Assembly (NCBI GenBank): GCA_016776705.1
Contig: JADHSW010000009.1
Coordinates: 1-26,706, forward strand
Length of the DNA stretch: 26,706 nucleotides
Direction: 5' to 3'
Source of the DNA: Rhodospirillales bacterium
GTDB taxonomy: Bacteria > Pseudomonadota > Alphaproteobacteria > Rhodospirillales > JABHCV01
In this document: piece by piece, positions 1 through 7,510 of the stretch
Position numbering within the stretch: position 1 is the stretch's first letter
Layout of the letters: every line of letters begins with the position of its first letter
Notes under the pieces: generated by a model
Told to the model about the DNA's origin: nothing
The model's database searches: none
The model's input: the letters and a program-made list of their open reading frames with translations, nothing else
Translations under genes and position numbers: made by a program

Positions 1-168
1 ATTTCGGACGTTGGACCCAGCAGAAAGACCGCCGAACTCCTGATGAAGGTTTGCATCGCCATTGCCACCTCAGACAATCTGGTTCCCGATGAGGAAAAAA
101 GAGCCCTTGATGACGTGTCAAAGGCCGCAGGCTTACCTGTCGGGCGACATATGTTTTTGGTTGCCTGA
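1..168 (+). CDS. C-terminal end of a TerB-like (tellurite resistance TerB family) protein, 5' truncated
   Basis: An open frame runs from the first base of the window to a TGA at 166-168 and gives a 55-residue tail. The segment around LLMKVCIAIATSDNLVPDEE followed by a helix and AAGL resembles the last helices of TerB/DjlA-N-type helical domains, in which an acidic loop precedes an E-rich helix and a final short helix. The start and most of the domain lie outside the window. The family call rests on this short pattern only; function is unknown. It is followed on the same strand by the tRNA-binding protein gene after 55 nt. Confidence 0.5.
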   Translation: MSDVGPSRKTAELLMKVCIAIATSDNLVPDEEKRALDDVSKAAGLPVGRHMFLVA

Positions 169-223
169 TCAAACCTGTTGCAGTACGTCAACTTCATCGC
201 TGGAACAGGCATGGAGACGCAAT

Positions 224-577
224 ATGGGTGCCCCTGAAAACAATCTGATTTCGTATGAAGACTTCTCGCGCGTGGATATTCGCGTTGGCACGGTCGTTCG
301 CGCAGAGCCCTATCCGGAAGCCCGCACACCAGCCTTCAGGATGTGGATAGATTTCGGGGCTGAAATCGGCAAGAAAAAAACCTCGGCCCAGGTAACCAGA
401 CATTACACCCCCGAAACACTGACAGGCAGGCAAGTCGCCGCCGTGGTCAACTTCCCGCCCCGCCAGATCGGCAAATTCATGTCAGAAGTCCTGGTGCTTG
501 GTTTTCCCGACGAGGAAGACGAAGTAGTTCTGATCGGCCCCAGTCTGAATGTGCCGGATGGGGGTAAGCTTTATTAA
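224..577 (+). CDS. csaA: CsaA-like tRNA-binding domain protein
   Basis: This 117-residue protein is a stand-alone OB-fold tRNA-binding domain, the same fold found at the C terminus of methionyl-tRNA synthetase. CsaA proteins are dimers that bind tRNA and have been proposed to have chaperone-like roles. Visible family features are the N-terminal segment SRVDIRVGTVVRAEPYPEA (about residues 15-33) and the C-terminal NFPPRQIGKFMSEVLVLGF block (about 78-96), which is close to the CsaA signature. The length fits CsaA (about 110 residues). The frame is open further upstream to 62, but the ATG at 224 is preferred: it has GGAG at 213-216 at good spacing, and the extra upstream residues do not look like the domain. 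Confidence 0.85.
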   Translation: MGAPENNLISYEDFSRVDIRVGTVVRAEPYPEARTPAFRMWIDFGAEIGKKKTSAQVTRHYTPETLTGRQVAAVVNFPPRQIGKFMSEVLVLGFPDEEDEVVLIGPSLNVPDGGKLY

Positions 578-738
578 AAATCAGAACCGTTTTCACATTT
601 TCCCTTCAGTATCAGGTTTTTTAATCAGTCGCCTGCATCTTGTAATCTGCACAAGGTGTGACATTATGCCACCCACAGGATGCGGGAAATCAGGGAAAAC
701 TCCCTAAAACACACCTGTTTCGGGGGGGGTAGCTGGGC

Positions 739-1542
739 ATGACAAAATTTCTGGCAATATTAATTGACACATTGTTACGGACTTTTACCGTCTTGTTGCC
801 GCGGTGGAAACGCCTAACGGTCAGGGCTCGTTTGTATGACCGACTGCAACCATTTGAGAATATTAAAGTTGAGGATATTTATCTGAATTTATTCATCCCG
901 GACAGAACCTGCGTCTATTGGGCTAAAGAAGGGCCCAACAGCGAACCTATGACCAACACCTGGATCAAATCCTTTGAGGAAGGCGAAATATTCGTCGATA
1001 TCGGTGCAAATATTGGTTTGTATTCTTTATTGGCCGCTGCCTATGGGGCGTCTAGGGTTTATTCTTTCGAACCCAATCCATTTTCATATTCTGTTCTAAC
1101 TCGAAACATTATCTCGAACGAGTTTGGCAACGTCATAACCCCCTTTTGTATTGCTATGAATGAAAACTCTTCTGTTGTGACGTTTAAACTTGGAGGTTTG
1201 CATGCTGGGGGCATCAAGAATGAAATTGTAAATGAGGGGCCGCATCCAGCTAACCTATCCATTTCAGCGGCGGCGTTTTCTGTAGACGAGTTCTTTCGTA
1301 TTCAAAAAATATCTTGTGTTAATCATCTTAAAATAGACGTTGACGGTCTTGAACTGAAAATTCTTCATGGTGCCACAAACATGTTGTCCGACAAGGCACT
1401 AAAATCTGTTCTAATTGAGGATAATTCTCAAAAGGAAGATGGAAATTCCGAGATAGTTTCATTTTTATCGCAATTCGGTTTTACTGAATCTAACGCTTTC
1501 GAAAGCGATGGATTAATCAACAGGATATTCACCCGAAACTGA
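739..1542 (+). CDS. FkbM family SAM-dependent methyltransferase
   Basis: This 267-residue protein is a class I SAM-dependent methyltransferase of the FkbM family. Such enzymes usually O-methylate sugars, polyketides or surface glycans. The SAM-binding motif VDIGANIGLYS lies at residues 86-96, followed by the acidic ribose-binding position in SFEPNP (E111) and the family motif LKIDVDGLE (about 197-205). The N-terminal 20 residues are hydrophobic, but this is not a convincing signal peptide. The ATG at 739 follows a G-run (722-729) that could act as a weak ribosome binding site. The coding sequence is much richer in A/T and uses AT-rich codons unlike its neighbours, and it stands alone between unrelated genes, which suggests recent acquisition. 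The substrate cannot be told. Confidence 0.85.
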   Translation: MTKFLAILIDTLLRTFTVLLPRWKRLTVRARLYDRLQPFENIKVEDIYLNLFIPDRTCVYWAKEGPNSEPMTNTWIKSFEEGEIFVDIGANIGLYSLLAAAYGASRVYSFEPNPFSYSVLTRNIISNEFGNVITPFCIAMNENSSVVTFKLGGLHAGGIKNEIVNEGPHPANLSISAAAFSVDEFFRIQKISCVNHLKIDVDGLELKILHGATNMLSDKALKSVLIEDNSQKEDGNSEIVSFLSQFGFTESNAFESDGLINRIFTRN

Positions 1543-1558
1543 CGTTGTATAAAAGGGC

Positions 1559-2875
1559 CTACAAAGGCAACTTGATGCGGGCGCGCAGGCCGCCTATGGG
1601 GCTTTTGTCCAGTTCTATGTCGCCGCCATGGCCGCGCACCACGTCGCGGGCGATGGTCATTCCCAGGCCGACGCCCCCGGTTCCGGGATTTCGTGATTCA
1701 TCGAGCCGAAAGAAAGGTTTGAAGACATCTTCGCGATTTTCTTCGGGGATTCCAGGGCCGTCGTCTTCAATTGTTATGTCAACCGAGTCCCCTCGCTGGC
1801 CCGCCCTGATGGAAACGTGCTGCGCATATCGGGTGGCGTTATCGATCAGGTTGGTCAGGCAGCGCCGGAAAACCTTTGGCCTAAGCGGCACGGTAATATC
1901 ACTTTCTACATGGAAGTCGATTGTTCCGCCCTTCCGCCGTGCCTGGGACACAACCATTGTCAGCAGGTCACCCAGATTGGTGTCAACGGGCTTTTCCCCA
2001 CCCTCGCCCCTGGCGAAAGCCAGATATCCTTCAAGCATGTGTTCCATCTCGACGATGTCTTCCTTCAGATCGGACAGCCCTGCCTTGTCGGACGCCATTT
2101 CCAATTGAAGCTTCATTCGCGTCAGCGGCGTTCGCAAATCGTGAGAGACGCCTGCAAGCATTTTTGTTCGTTGCGATATCTGACGAGCGATCCTGTCGCG
2201 CATGGCGATAAAGGCGGTCGCGGCCTGGCGGACCTCGGTCGCCCCTTCTGGCTTGAATTTTGGCGCGTCGCGGCCCTTGCCGAAATTATCGGCGGCTTCA
2301 GCCAGACGGCGGATAGGCTTGACCTGATTGCGCATGAAAATGGTAGCGACGGCGAACAGGATCAGCGAACTTCCGACCAACCATAAAATAAACACGTAAG
2401 TCGTGGTGCTGAACAATCGTTTGCGCGAGGTGATAACGTGAAGCACCCCTTCGGACAGTTGCACATCTATCACCACATGACGTTCGATAGAATCCGCATC
2501 AATATAAAACGGTCGCTGTACGGTCTCGCGCATCGCCTTGGCCAGGGCCTGCTCTATTTTCCCTGAATACACTGTCCCGACACTCGGAAGATTTTCTCCC
2601 TCCCGAAAGCTCATCAACATGCCCATATTTTTTGCTGGCAAATCGAATATCCAGTCCTGACTTTTCTTATCTGGATTGTTGCGCATCAGATCGATAACCG
2701 TTGCGATGTCCCCTGCAACGCTCCGTGAAAGTGTAAGCGAAACCTTGTGCCAGTGGCTTTCATAGAAAATAAGACCGGCGATCACCTGCAGGATGACCAG
2801 CGGCATGACAATAATCATCAGCGAGCGGCCAAGCAGGCTTTTGGGCAACAGGTCCTTGATGAATGCGCTAATCAT
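1559..2875 (-). CDS. EnvZ-type membrane sensor histidine kinase
   Basis: This 438-residue inner-membrane sensor kinase is the partner of the response regulator encoded just upstream. Order of parts: TM1 about 18-39, a periplasmic sensor loop of about 120 residues, TM2 about 160-181, HAMP about 182-230, and the dimerisation and phosphotransfer helix with SHDLRTPLTR (phospho-acceptor H245). The ATPase domain follows with N box NLIDNA (N342, N346), DDGPGIP and GGVGLGM. The domain order and the HDLRTPLTR sequence match EnvZ. The ATG at 2875 lies 2 nt after the regulator stop. A TTG two codons upstream (2881) would overlap that stop and is less likely. The stimulus is unknown. It ends 16 nt from the convergent FkbM gene. 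Confidence 0.93.
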   Translation of the reverse strand: MISAFIKDLLPKSLLGRSLMIIVMPLVILQVIAGLIFYESHWHKVSLTLSRSVAGDIATVIDLMRNNPDKKSQDWIFDLPAKNMGMLMSFREGENLPSVGTVYSGKIEQALAKAMRETVQRPFYIDADSIERHVVIDVQLSEGVLHVITSRKRLFSTTTYVFILWLVGSSLILFAVATIFMRNQVKPIRRLAEAADNFGKGRDAPKFKPEGATEVRQAATAFIAMRDRIARQISQRTKMLAGVSHDLRTPLTRMKLQLEMASDKAGLSDLKEDIVEMEHMLEGYLAFARGEGGEKPVDTNLGDLLTMVVSQARRKGGTIDFHVESDITVPLRPKVFRRCLTNLIDNATRYAQHVSIRAGQRGDSVDITIEDDGPGIPEENREDVFKPFFRLDESRNPGTGGVGLGMTIARDVVRGHGGDIELDKSPIGGLRARIKLPL

Positions 2876-2877
2876 GC

Positions 2878-3561
2878 TCAATCCGGTCTCAGGACGTAGC
2901 CTTTGCCACGCACGGTCTGCAGGTAGGTCGGGAGTTTCGGGTCGGGTTCTATTTTACGGCGAAGGCGGGTGACCTGAACGTCGATGGCCCGCGTACCGCC
3001 ACTGGCCCCTGTCAATTCAGACAAATCCTCGCGGCTCAGCACAGCCCCAGGGCTGGCCGCCAACGCCTTTAGCAGGGCCGCTTCAACATCGGTCAGGCGG
3101 ATTGGCGCGCCATTTCTGACCAGCTCTTCCCTTGAACAATCGTACTCGACGTCCCCCAGCATTATTCTGGCTGGCGCAGCCGACTGGACAGGAATCCGGC
3201 GCAGGATATTGTGAATGCGCAGCAATAGTTCCCGGGGTTCGAACGGCTTGGTCAGGTAATCATCGACGCCGCCTTCCAGCCCGTCGATCCGGTCTTCCGG
3301 TTCACTCATGGCCGTCAGCATCAGGATTGGCACGGTGCTCGTCTTGCGAAGATCGGCGGCGAATTCAAGACCGCCTTCACCAGGCATCATGCGATCCAGG
3401 ACCAAAAGGTCGAAGTGCAGACCTTTCAGTCGTTCGCGTGCGTCGGCCGCATCCGATGCGCTGGATACCCAAAAGCCGTTCTCACTCAGGAATTGGCGCA
3501 GCAACTCGCGCAGACGGTCATCGTCGTCGATCACCAGAATATGGGGTAGTTCGCTGTCCAT
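2878..3561 (-). CDS. OmpR/PetR-type response regulator
   Basis: This 227-residue cytoplasmic DNA-binding response regulator has an N-terminal receiver domain with the acidic pocket IDDDDR (11-16), phospho-acceptor D56 in LVLDRMMP, T83 and K105 (LTKPFEP). A C-terminal OmpR/PhoB winged helix follows (about 130-227), containing RLTDVEAALLKAL and the recognition region AIDVQVTRLRRKIE. It is followed directly by the EnvZ-type kinase and preceded after 45 nt by a MarR-family gene, consistent with one operon. The marR-regulator pairing recalls PetP-PetR of Rhodobacter capsulatus, where the regulator is OmpR-like. That equivalence is inferred from arrangement only, so no symbol is given. Confidence 0.93.
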   Translation of the reverse strand: MDSELPHILVIDDDDRLRELLRQFLSENGFWVSSASDAADARERLKGLHFDLLVLDRMMPGEGGLEFAADLRKTSTVPILMLTAMSEPEDRIDGLEGGVDDYLTKPFEPRELLLRIHNILRRIPVQSAAPARIMLGDVEYDCSREELVRNGAPIRLTDVEAALLKALAASPGAVLSREDLSELTGASGGTRAIDVQVTRLRRKIEPDPKLPTYLQTVRGKGYVLRPD

Positions 3562-3606
3562 GGTTATGACGTTCCCCTTTTGAGCACCGATTCGACTATA
3601 TCACTC

Positions 3607-4107
3607 TCAATCGTCTGCGCTAACCCGTCCCCTGTCTTTCTCGTTGATAATACCGCGCAGCACATCCTTGAAGCCTTTTTGGGCTTCCGCACCAACATGT
3701 GCGAAGGCCGCGTTAATGCGCCTGGCTTGCTTGATGGTCAGCAGGATTTCAATTTCATGGCCCTTGTCCAGCAGATGCAGCAGTCGACGGCGGCCATCTT
3801 CCTCATCCAGGCGTTGTTCGATAAAGCCTTCATCGACCAGCTGGCGCAGAACCCGGGCCAGGCTCTGCTTGGTGATCTGCAATATTTCAAGAAGCTGGCT
3901 GACGGTGATACCCGGATTGCGCCCGACAAAGTAAATCACCCGGTGATGGGCGCGCCCGAAACCATAGCCGGCAAGGATGGCATCCGGCTCGGCAGTAAAA
4001 TCCCGATAGGCGAAGAAAAGCAACTCGATGGCCTGACGCATATTGTCCAGCTCTTCATCGGAAACTGTTGCTTTTGCGTCTGAAATTTCAGTCCGGGAGT
4101 CGTTCAT
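3607..4107 (-). CDS. MarR family transcriptional regulator (PetP-like)
   Basis: This 166-residue winged-helix regulator has a MarR-type helix-turn-helix at about residues 66-90 (ITVSQLLEILQITKQSLARV) and a wing around EQRLDEEDGRRRLLHL (about 97-112), flanked by N- and C-terminal dimerisation helices. The ATG at 4107 is preferred over an in-frame start at 4158, because the upstream start would place the first codons inside the perfect inverted repeat at 4136-4162, the probable operator. The gene is divergent from the branched-chain aminotransferase and leads the ompR-like/envZ-like operon. It probably autoregulates through that operator and may control the aminotransferase too. The ligand is unknown. 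Confidence 0.9.
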   Translation of the reverse strand: MNDSRTEISDAKATVSDEELDNMRQAIELLFFAYRDFTAEPDAILAGYGFGRAHHRVIYFVGRNPGITVSQLLEILQITKQSLARVLRQLVDEGFIEQRLDEEDGRRRLLHLLDKGHEIEILLTIKQARRINAAFAHVGAEAQKGFKDVLRGIINEKDRGRVSADD

Positions 4108-4135
4108 GGGTAGCCCTGGTAAACGGGTTGAAAAA

Positions 4136-4162
4136 ATATATGTCAGCCTTATTGACATATAT
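4136..4162. promoter_or_regulatory. Perfect 10-bp inverted repeat, candidate MarR operator
   Basis: The arms ATATATGTCA (4136-4145) and TGACATATAT (4153-4162) are exact reverse complements separated by 7 nt. Two-fold symmetric AT-rich sites of this size between a marR gene and a divergent gene are typical binding sites of MarR dimers. The right arm overlaps the -35 hexamer of the aminotransferase promoter, so binding should affect that promoter. The site lies 28 bp upstream of the marR start. Confidence 0.7.
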
Positions 4163-4180
4163 GCACCATACTGCTAGAAA
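4152..4180 (+). promoter_or_regulatory. Predicted sigma-70 type promoter of the branched-chain aminotransferase gene
   Basis: An exact TTGACA (4152-4157) is followed after 17 nt by TAGAAA (4175-4180), a 4/6 match to the -10 consensus. It points toward the aminotransferase start at 4227, which leaves a leader of about 40 nt. The -35 box lies inside the operator-like palindrome. Confidence 0.55.
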
Positions 4181-4226
4181 ACGCAAGATACTTTTACTCC
4201 AACAAGCCTTTGAGAAAGATAATTAC

Positions 4227-5114
4227 ATGTCTGCACCTTCTTTCGACGACCGTGATGGCCTGATCTGGTTTGACGGCAAACTGATTGACTGGCGGGATGC
4301 CAAGCTTCATGTCCTTAGCCATGCCCTTCATTATGGATCGTCCGTGTTTGAGGGTGTACGCAGCTACGGCGGTAATATTTTCAAGCTGACGCAACATTCC
4401 CAGCGCCTGATCGATTCGGCAAAATTACTGGGATTTGAGTTGCCCTATACGCTGGAAGAAATTGACAACGCCTGCATCGAAACCTGCAAGGCCAACAATA
4501 TCGTCGACGGCTACCTGCGCCCGGTCGCCTGGCGCGGCAGTGAAATGATGGCGATCAGCGCCCAACAGACGACCATCCATTTTTCCATCGCCACATGGCA
4601 ATGGCCTTCATACTTCTCGCCGGAAGCCCGTATGAAAGGCATCCGCCTGAAGACCGGTCCGTGGAAGCGCCCCTCGCCTGAGACGGAACCGGTTCATTCC
4701 AAGGCGGCGGGTCTGTACATGATCTGCACCCTGTCCAAGCACGCAGTCGAAGCCGAAGGCTTTGACGATGCCATGATGCTCGACTGGCGCGGCCAGATTG
4801 CTGAGGCAACCGGTGCCAATATCTTCCTGCTCATGGGCGATGGCAAACTACACACCCCGACCCCGGACTGCTTCCTGAATGGCATCACCCGCCAAACCGT
4901 CATGGAACTGGCCAGGGCCCGCGGCATCGAGGTCATCGAGCGCGCCATCATGCCCGATGAACTGGCCGACGCCAAAGAAGTATTCCTGACAGGAACAGCT
5001 GCGGAAGTAACTCCGGTCGGCGAAATCGATGAGCACAAATTTACCCCGGGCGAGGTCTGCAAGATGATGATGGAAGACTACGACCGTGCGGTCGGGAAAT
5101 GGCCGGCCAATTAA
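4227..5114 (+). CDS. ilvE: Branched-chain amino acid aminotransferase (fold-type IV PLP enzyme)
   Basis: This 295-residue cytoplasmic enzyme transfers the amino group between glutamate and branched-chain 2-oxo acids, the last step of valine, leucine and isoleucine synthesis. Class IV features: SHALHYGSSVFEGVR (31-45), the Schiff-base lysine K159 in HSKAAGLY, IAEATGANIF (191-200, with the conserved Glu at 193), and the phosphate-binding FLTGTAAEVTPV (253-264). Length is normal for IlvE. The ATG at 4227 is chosen because the family starts there; the frame is open to 4068 but those codons lie across the promoter and operator. GAGAAAG about 10 nt upstream may be the ribosome binding site. It is transcribed divergently from the MarR-family gene. 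Confidence 0.92.
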   Translation: MSAPSFDDRDGLIWFDGKLIDWRDAKLHVLSHALHYGSSVFEGVRSYGGNIFKLTQHSQRLIDSAKLLGFELPYTLEEIDNACIETCKANNIVDGYLRPVAWRGSEMMAISAQQTTIHFSIATWQWPSYFSPEARMKGIRLKTGPWKRPSPETEPVHSKAAGLYMICTLSKHAVEAEGFDDAMMLDWRGQIAEATGANIFLLMGDGKLHTPTPDCFLNGITRQTVMELARARGIEVIERAIMPDELADAKEVFLTGTAAEVTPVGEIDEHKFTPGEVCKMMMEDYDRAVGKWPAN

Positions 5115-5262
5115 GGGGGAACGGCAAACGGCCCTACCAACACTCCAAGTCTGTCAGGAGCAGAAAGCCAGAGTATTCCGGCCGCATAGATGAGGCTGGA
5201 TGAATTTTGATCGCCTTTTCAAGGCATTCCTATTGTGCATGCCTGTCATGATAAAACAGCGC

Positions 5263-5291
5263 TTATAAATTAGTTAAGTCTAATGTATAAT
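5263..5291 (+). promoter_or_regulatory. Predicted promoter with internal palindrome for the octaheme/SoxYZ operon
   Basis: An exact TATAAT lies at 5286-5291, with a weak -35 (TTATAA, 5263-5268) 17 nt upstream. Between them is ATTAG-TTAAGT-CTAAT (5269-5284), an inverted repeat in the place where repressors such as ArsR-family sulfur sensors commonly bind. The rest of the 260-nt gap (5115-5374) shows only a weak 5-bp hairpin (GCCTT/AAGGC, 5214-5226). A leader of about 75-80 nt would follow, with AGGAGG (5367-5372) unusually close (2 nt) to the start codon. Confidence 0.45.
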
Positions 5292-5374
5292 GTCTGTCAT
5301 AAATCAAGAGCGACCCAGCTATCGATTCCGGGCCGTTCCTCCGACTTAATCGTCGAGCAAAACGCGAGGAGGAA

Positions 5375-6889
5375 ATGGCATACAAAATACTCCCTACCTT
5401 ATATTCGTTTGCCCTGCTGATTGCTTTGTCAGTCATTTCAGGTACCGCTGTGGCGGCGGGAAGTACGGCAGATCATTCAACATTCGAGGGATTGAAGCGA
5501 TCTTTTGAAAGCGGACCTGACGTCACCAGGGCCTGCCTGGAATGCCATACCGAAGCAGCCAGGCAGATTCACAAGACAACCCACTGGACTTGGGAATACG
5601 AAAATCCCAAAACTGGACAGCTTCTGGGTAAAAAGAACGTCGTCAATAATTTCTGCCTTTCGACCTCATCAAATATTGCCGCCTGTTCCACCTGCCATAT
5701 AGGCTACGGATGGAAAGACGATACCTTCGATTTCACCTCCGAACAGAACGTCGATTGTCTTGTCTGTCACGACACCACCGGGACGTACACCAAGGACCCG
5801 AAGAATAAGGCGCCCGACCTTACAAAGGTGGCGCTGAATGTAGGACCGACGAGCCGCGCCACCTGTGGCGAATGCCACTTCAAGGGTGGTGGCGGAGAGG
5901 CCGTCAAGCATGGTGACCTGGACCCGTCCCTGGATAACCCCGACATCTTCGTCGATGTGCATATGGACAAGGACGGTCTCGATTTCGTCTGCTCAACCTG
6001 TCACAGCACTGATCAGCATGCGGTGGCGGGGAGCCGATACACGCCGAAAGCCAGCGATAACCACGGCATCGATGTTCCCGGTAAAAGCGATGGCGCGCGC
6101 ACCACGTGTCAGTCCTGCCATGGCGACGTTCCCCACGTGAAGAACGCCAAACTCAACGACCACACAGATAAACTAGCCTGCCAGACCTGTCATATCCCTG
6201 AATACTCCCGTGGTGATTACGCCTCGAAAGAATGGTGGGACTGGTCGACGGCGGGACAACTGAAGGCGGATAACACCCCGTTATCGAAGGTCGATGCCAA
6301 CAACCACGAAATTTACAATTCCAAAAAAGGCGATTTCAGGTGGGAGAACAATGTTATCCCTGAATACGTATGGTTCAATGGAACTGTCAGGTACACCTTG
6401 CTGGGTGATAAAATTGATCCCACCAACGTGGTCCCCATCAACAGTTTCGAGGGCAGCGCCGATGATCCGGAGGCCCGCATCTGGCCGGTAAAGGTCATGC
6501 GCGGCAAGCAACCTTACGATCGCGCCAACATGACCCTCGCGGTTCCGCATACCGTCGGCAAGGACGGATTCTGGCAAACATTCGAGTGGAAGCCGTCCTT
6601 AGCCCGGGGAATGGCAGCGGCGGGTGCAAAGTTCAGCGGTGAATACGATTTTGTCGAGACCACGATGATGTGGCCCATCACCCACATGGTTGCGCCCAGG
6701 GAACAGGCGCTCGGATGTGACAGTTGCCATGCCAGGAACGGGCGCATGGAAGCCGTTGCGGGTGTCTATATTCCCGGCCGTGATTCATTGCCTCTTCTTG
6801 ACACCCTTGGCTTTGGCCTGCTTGGCCTGACCTTCGCCGGAACGCTATTTCACGGTGTTATGCGCTTCATCTTCAGGAACAGGGGGTAA
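5375..6889 (+). CDS. Octaheme c-type cytochrome, tetrathionate reductase (OTR) family, membrane-anchored
   Basis: This 504-residue secreted multiheme cytochrome has an N-terminal signal peptide (residues 1-28, ending AVAAG), exactly eight CXXCH haem sites and a C-terminal hydrophobic helix (about 471-499) followed by RNRG. The haem sites start at C54, C104, C128, C164, C206, C245, C269 and C448. The pattern, with NNFC before the second site, DCLVCHDTTGTY at the third and a lone distant eighth haem, matches the octaheme tetrathionate reductase family described from Shewanella oneidensis. Members can reduce tetrathionate, and in vitro also nitrite and hydroxylamine; the physiological substrate is uncertain. 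Co-transcription with SoxYZ and a rhodanese favours a sulfur substrate. The cytochrome b-like gene starts 6 nt downstream and probably exchanges electrons with it. The start is supported by the signal peptide despite the tight ribosome binding site. Confidence 0.88.
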   Translation: MAYKILPTLYSFALLIALSVISGTAVAAGSTADHSTFEGLKRSFESGPDVTRACLECHTEAARQIHKTTHWTWEYENPKTGQLLGKKNVVNNFCLSTSSNIAACSTCHIGYGWKDDTFDFTSEQNVDCLVCHDTTGTYTKDPKNKAPDLTKVALNVGPTSRATCGECHFKGGGGEAVKHGDLDPSLDNPDIFVDVHMDKDGLDFVCSTCHSTDQHAVAGSRYTPKASDNHGIDVPGKSDGARTTCQSCHGDVPHVKNAKLNDHTDKLACQTCHIPEYSRGDYASKEWWDWSTAGQLKADNTPLSKVDANNHEIYNSKKGDFRWENNVIPEYVWFNGTVRYTLLGDKIDPTNVVPINSFEGSADDPEARIWPVKVMRGKQPYDRANMTLAVPHTVGKDGFWQTFEWKPSLARGMAAAGAKFSGEYDFVETTMMWPITHMVAPREQALGCDSCHARNGRMEAVAGVYIPGRDSLPLLDTLGFGLLGLTFAGTLFHGVMRFIFRNRG

Positions 6890-6895
6890 GCGATT

Positions 6896-7510
6896 ATGGC
6901 TGACCTTAAACCCATCTACGTCTTCAAGAGATTTGAGCGCTTCTGGCACTGGTCACAAGCGGCATTGATCATGTTCATGGCACTGACCGGATTCGAGGTC
7001 CATGGCACATATATGCTCTTCGGCTTCGAGCAGGCGTCTTCCCTTCACACGACAGCGGCCTGGGCCCTGATCGGATTGTGGTTGTTCGCCATTTTCTGGC
7101 ACCTGACGACAGGCGAATGGAAACAGTACATCCCGACCACGGAAAACATGATGGGGGTGATGCGTTATTATTCCATCGGTATTTTCACTGGCGCGCCGCA
7201 TCCCTTCAAGCCAACGCAGCTCAACAAGCACAATCCCATGCAACGCGTAGCCTACCTGCTGTTTAAGGTGGTGATGGCGCCAATGATCTGGATTTCGGGC
7301 CTTCTGTATCTTTACTACAACGCCTGGGCCGATTGGGGACTGGGTGAACTTGACCTGTCCGTCATTGCCCTGATTCATACGGCGGCTGCTTTCATGCTGC
7401 TGATCTTTCTGGTCGGTCATGTATATCTGACCACTACCGGCCATACCCTGTTCTCGCAAATCAAGGCGATGATTACGGGCTGGGACGAAGTCGAGGAGGA
7501 CCCACAATGA
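6896..7510 (+). CDS. Cytochrome b561-like membrane di-haem subunit
   Basis: This 204-residue integral membrane protein has about four hydrophobic helices (roughly 17-38, 51-72, 118-142 and 155-180). Histidines sit where b-haem ligands occur: H18 (RFWHWSQ), H51, H69 (FWHLTTGEW), H161 and H175 (VGHVYLTTTGH). It resembles the cytochrome b subunits of thiosulfate reductase, Ni/Fe-hydrogenase and formate dehydrogenase, which exchange electrons between the quinone pool and a periplasmic redox partner. The likely partner is the octaheme cytochrome encoded 6 nt upstream. Its stop overlaps the soxY start (ATGA), indicating translational coupling. The direction of electron flow cannot be read from sequence. 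Confidence 0.85.
   Translation: MADLKPIYVFKRFERFWHWSQAALIMFMALTGFEVHGTYMLFGFEQASSLHTTAAWALIGLWLFAIFWHLTTGEWKQYIPTTENMMGVMRYYSIGIFTGAPHPFKPTQLNKHNPMQRVAYLLFKVVMAPMIWISGLLYLYYNAWADWGLGELDLSVIALIHTAAAFMLLIFLVGHVYLTTTGHTLFSQIKAMITGWDEVEEDPQ

Noticed and set aside
578..738. Possible promoter, terminator or small RNA between csaA and the methyltransferase gene
   Set aside because: Only a weak AGGGA/TCCCT hairpin without a T-tract and no convincing -35/-10 pair could be found.
1545..2386. Plus-strand open frames opposite the histidine kinase
   Set aside because: Antisense to a kinase with complete H, N and G boxes; translations are low complexity and without motifs.
5115..5262. Intrinsic terminator after the aminotransferase gene
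   Set aside because: Only a 5-bp GCCTT/AAGGC hairpin is visible, with no following T-run; too weak to call.
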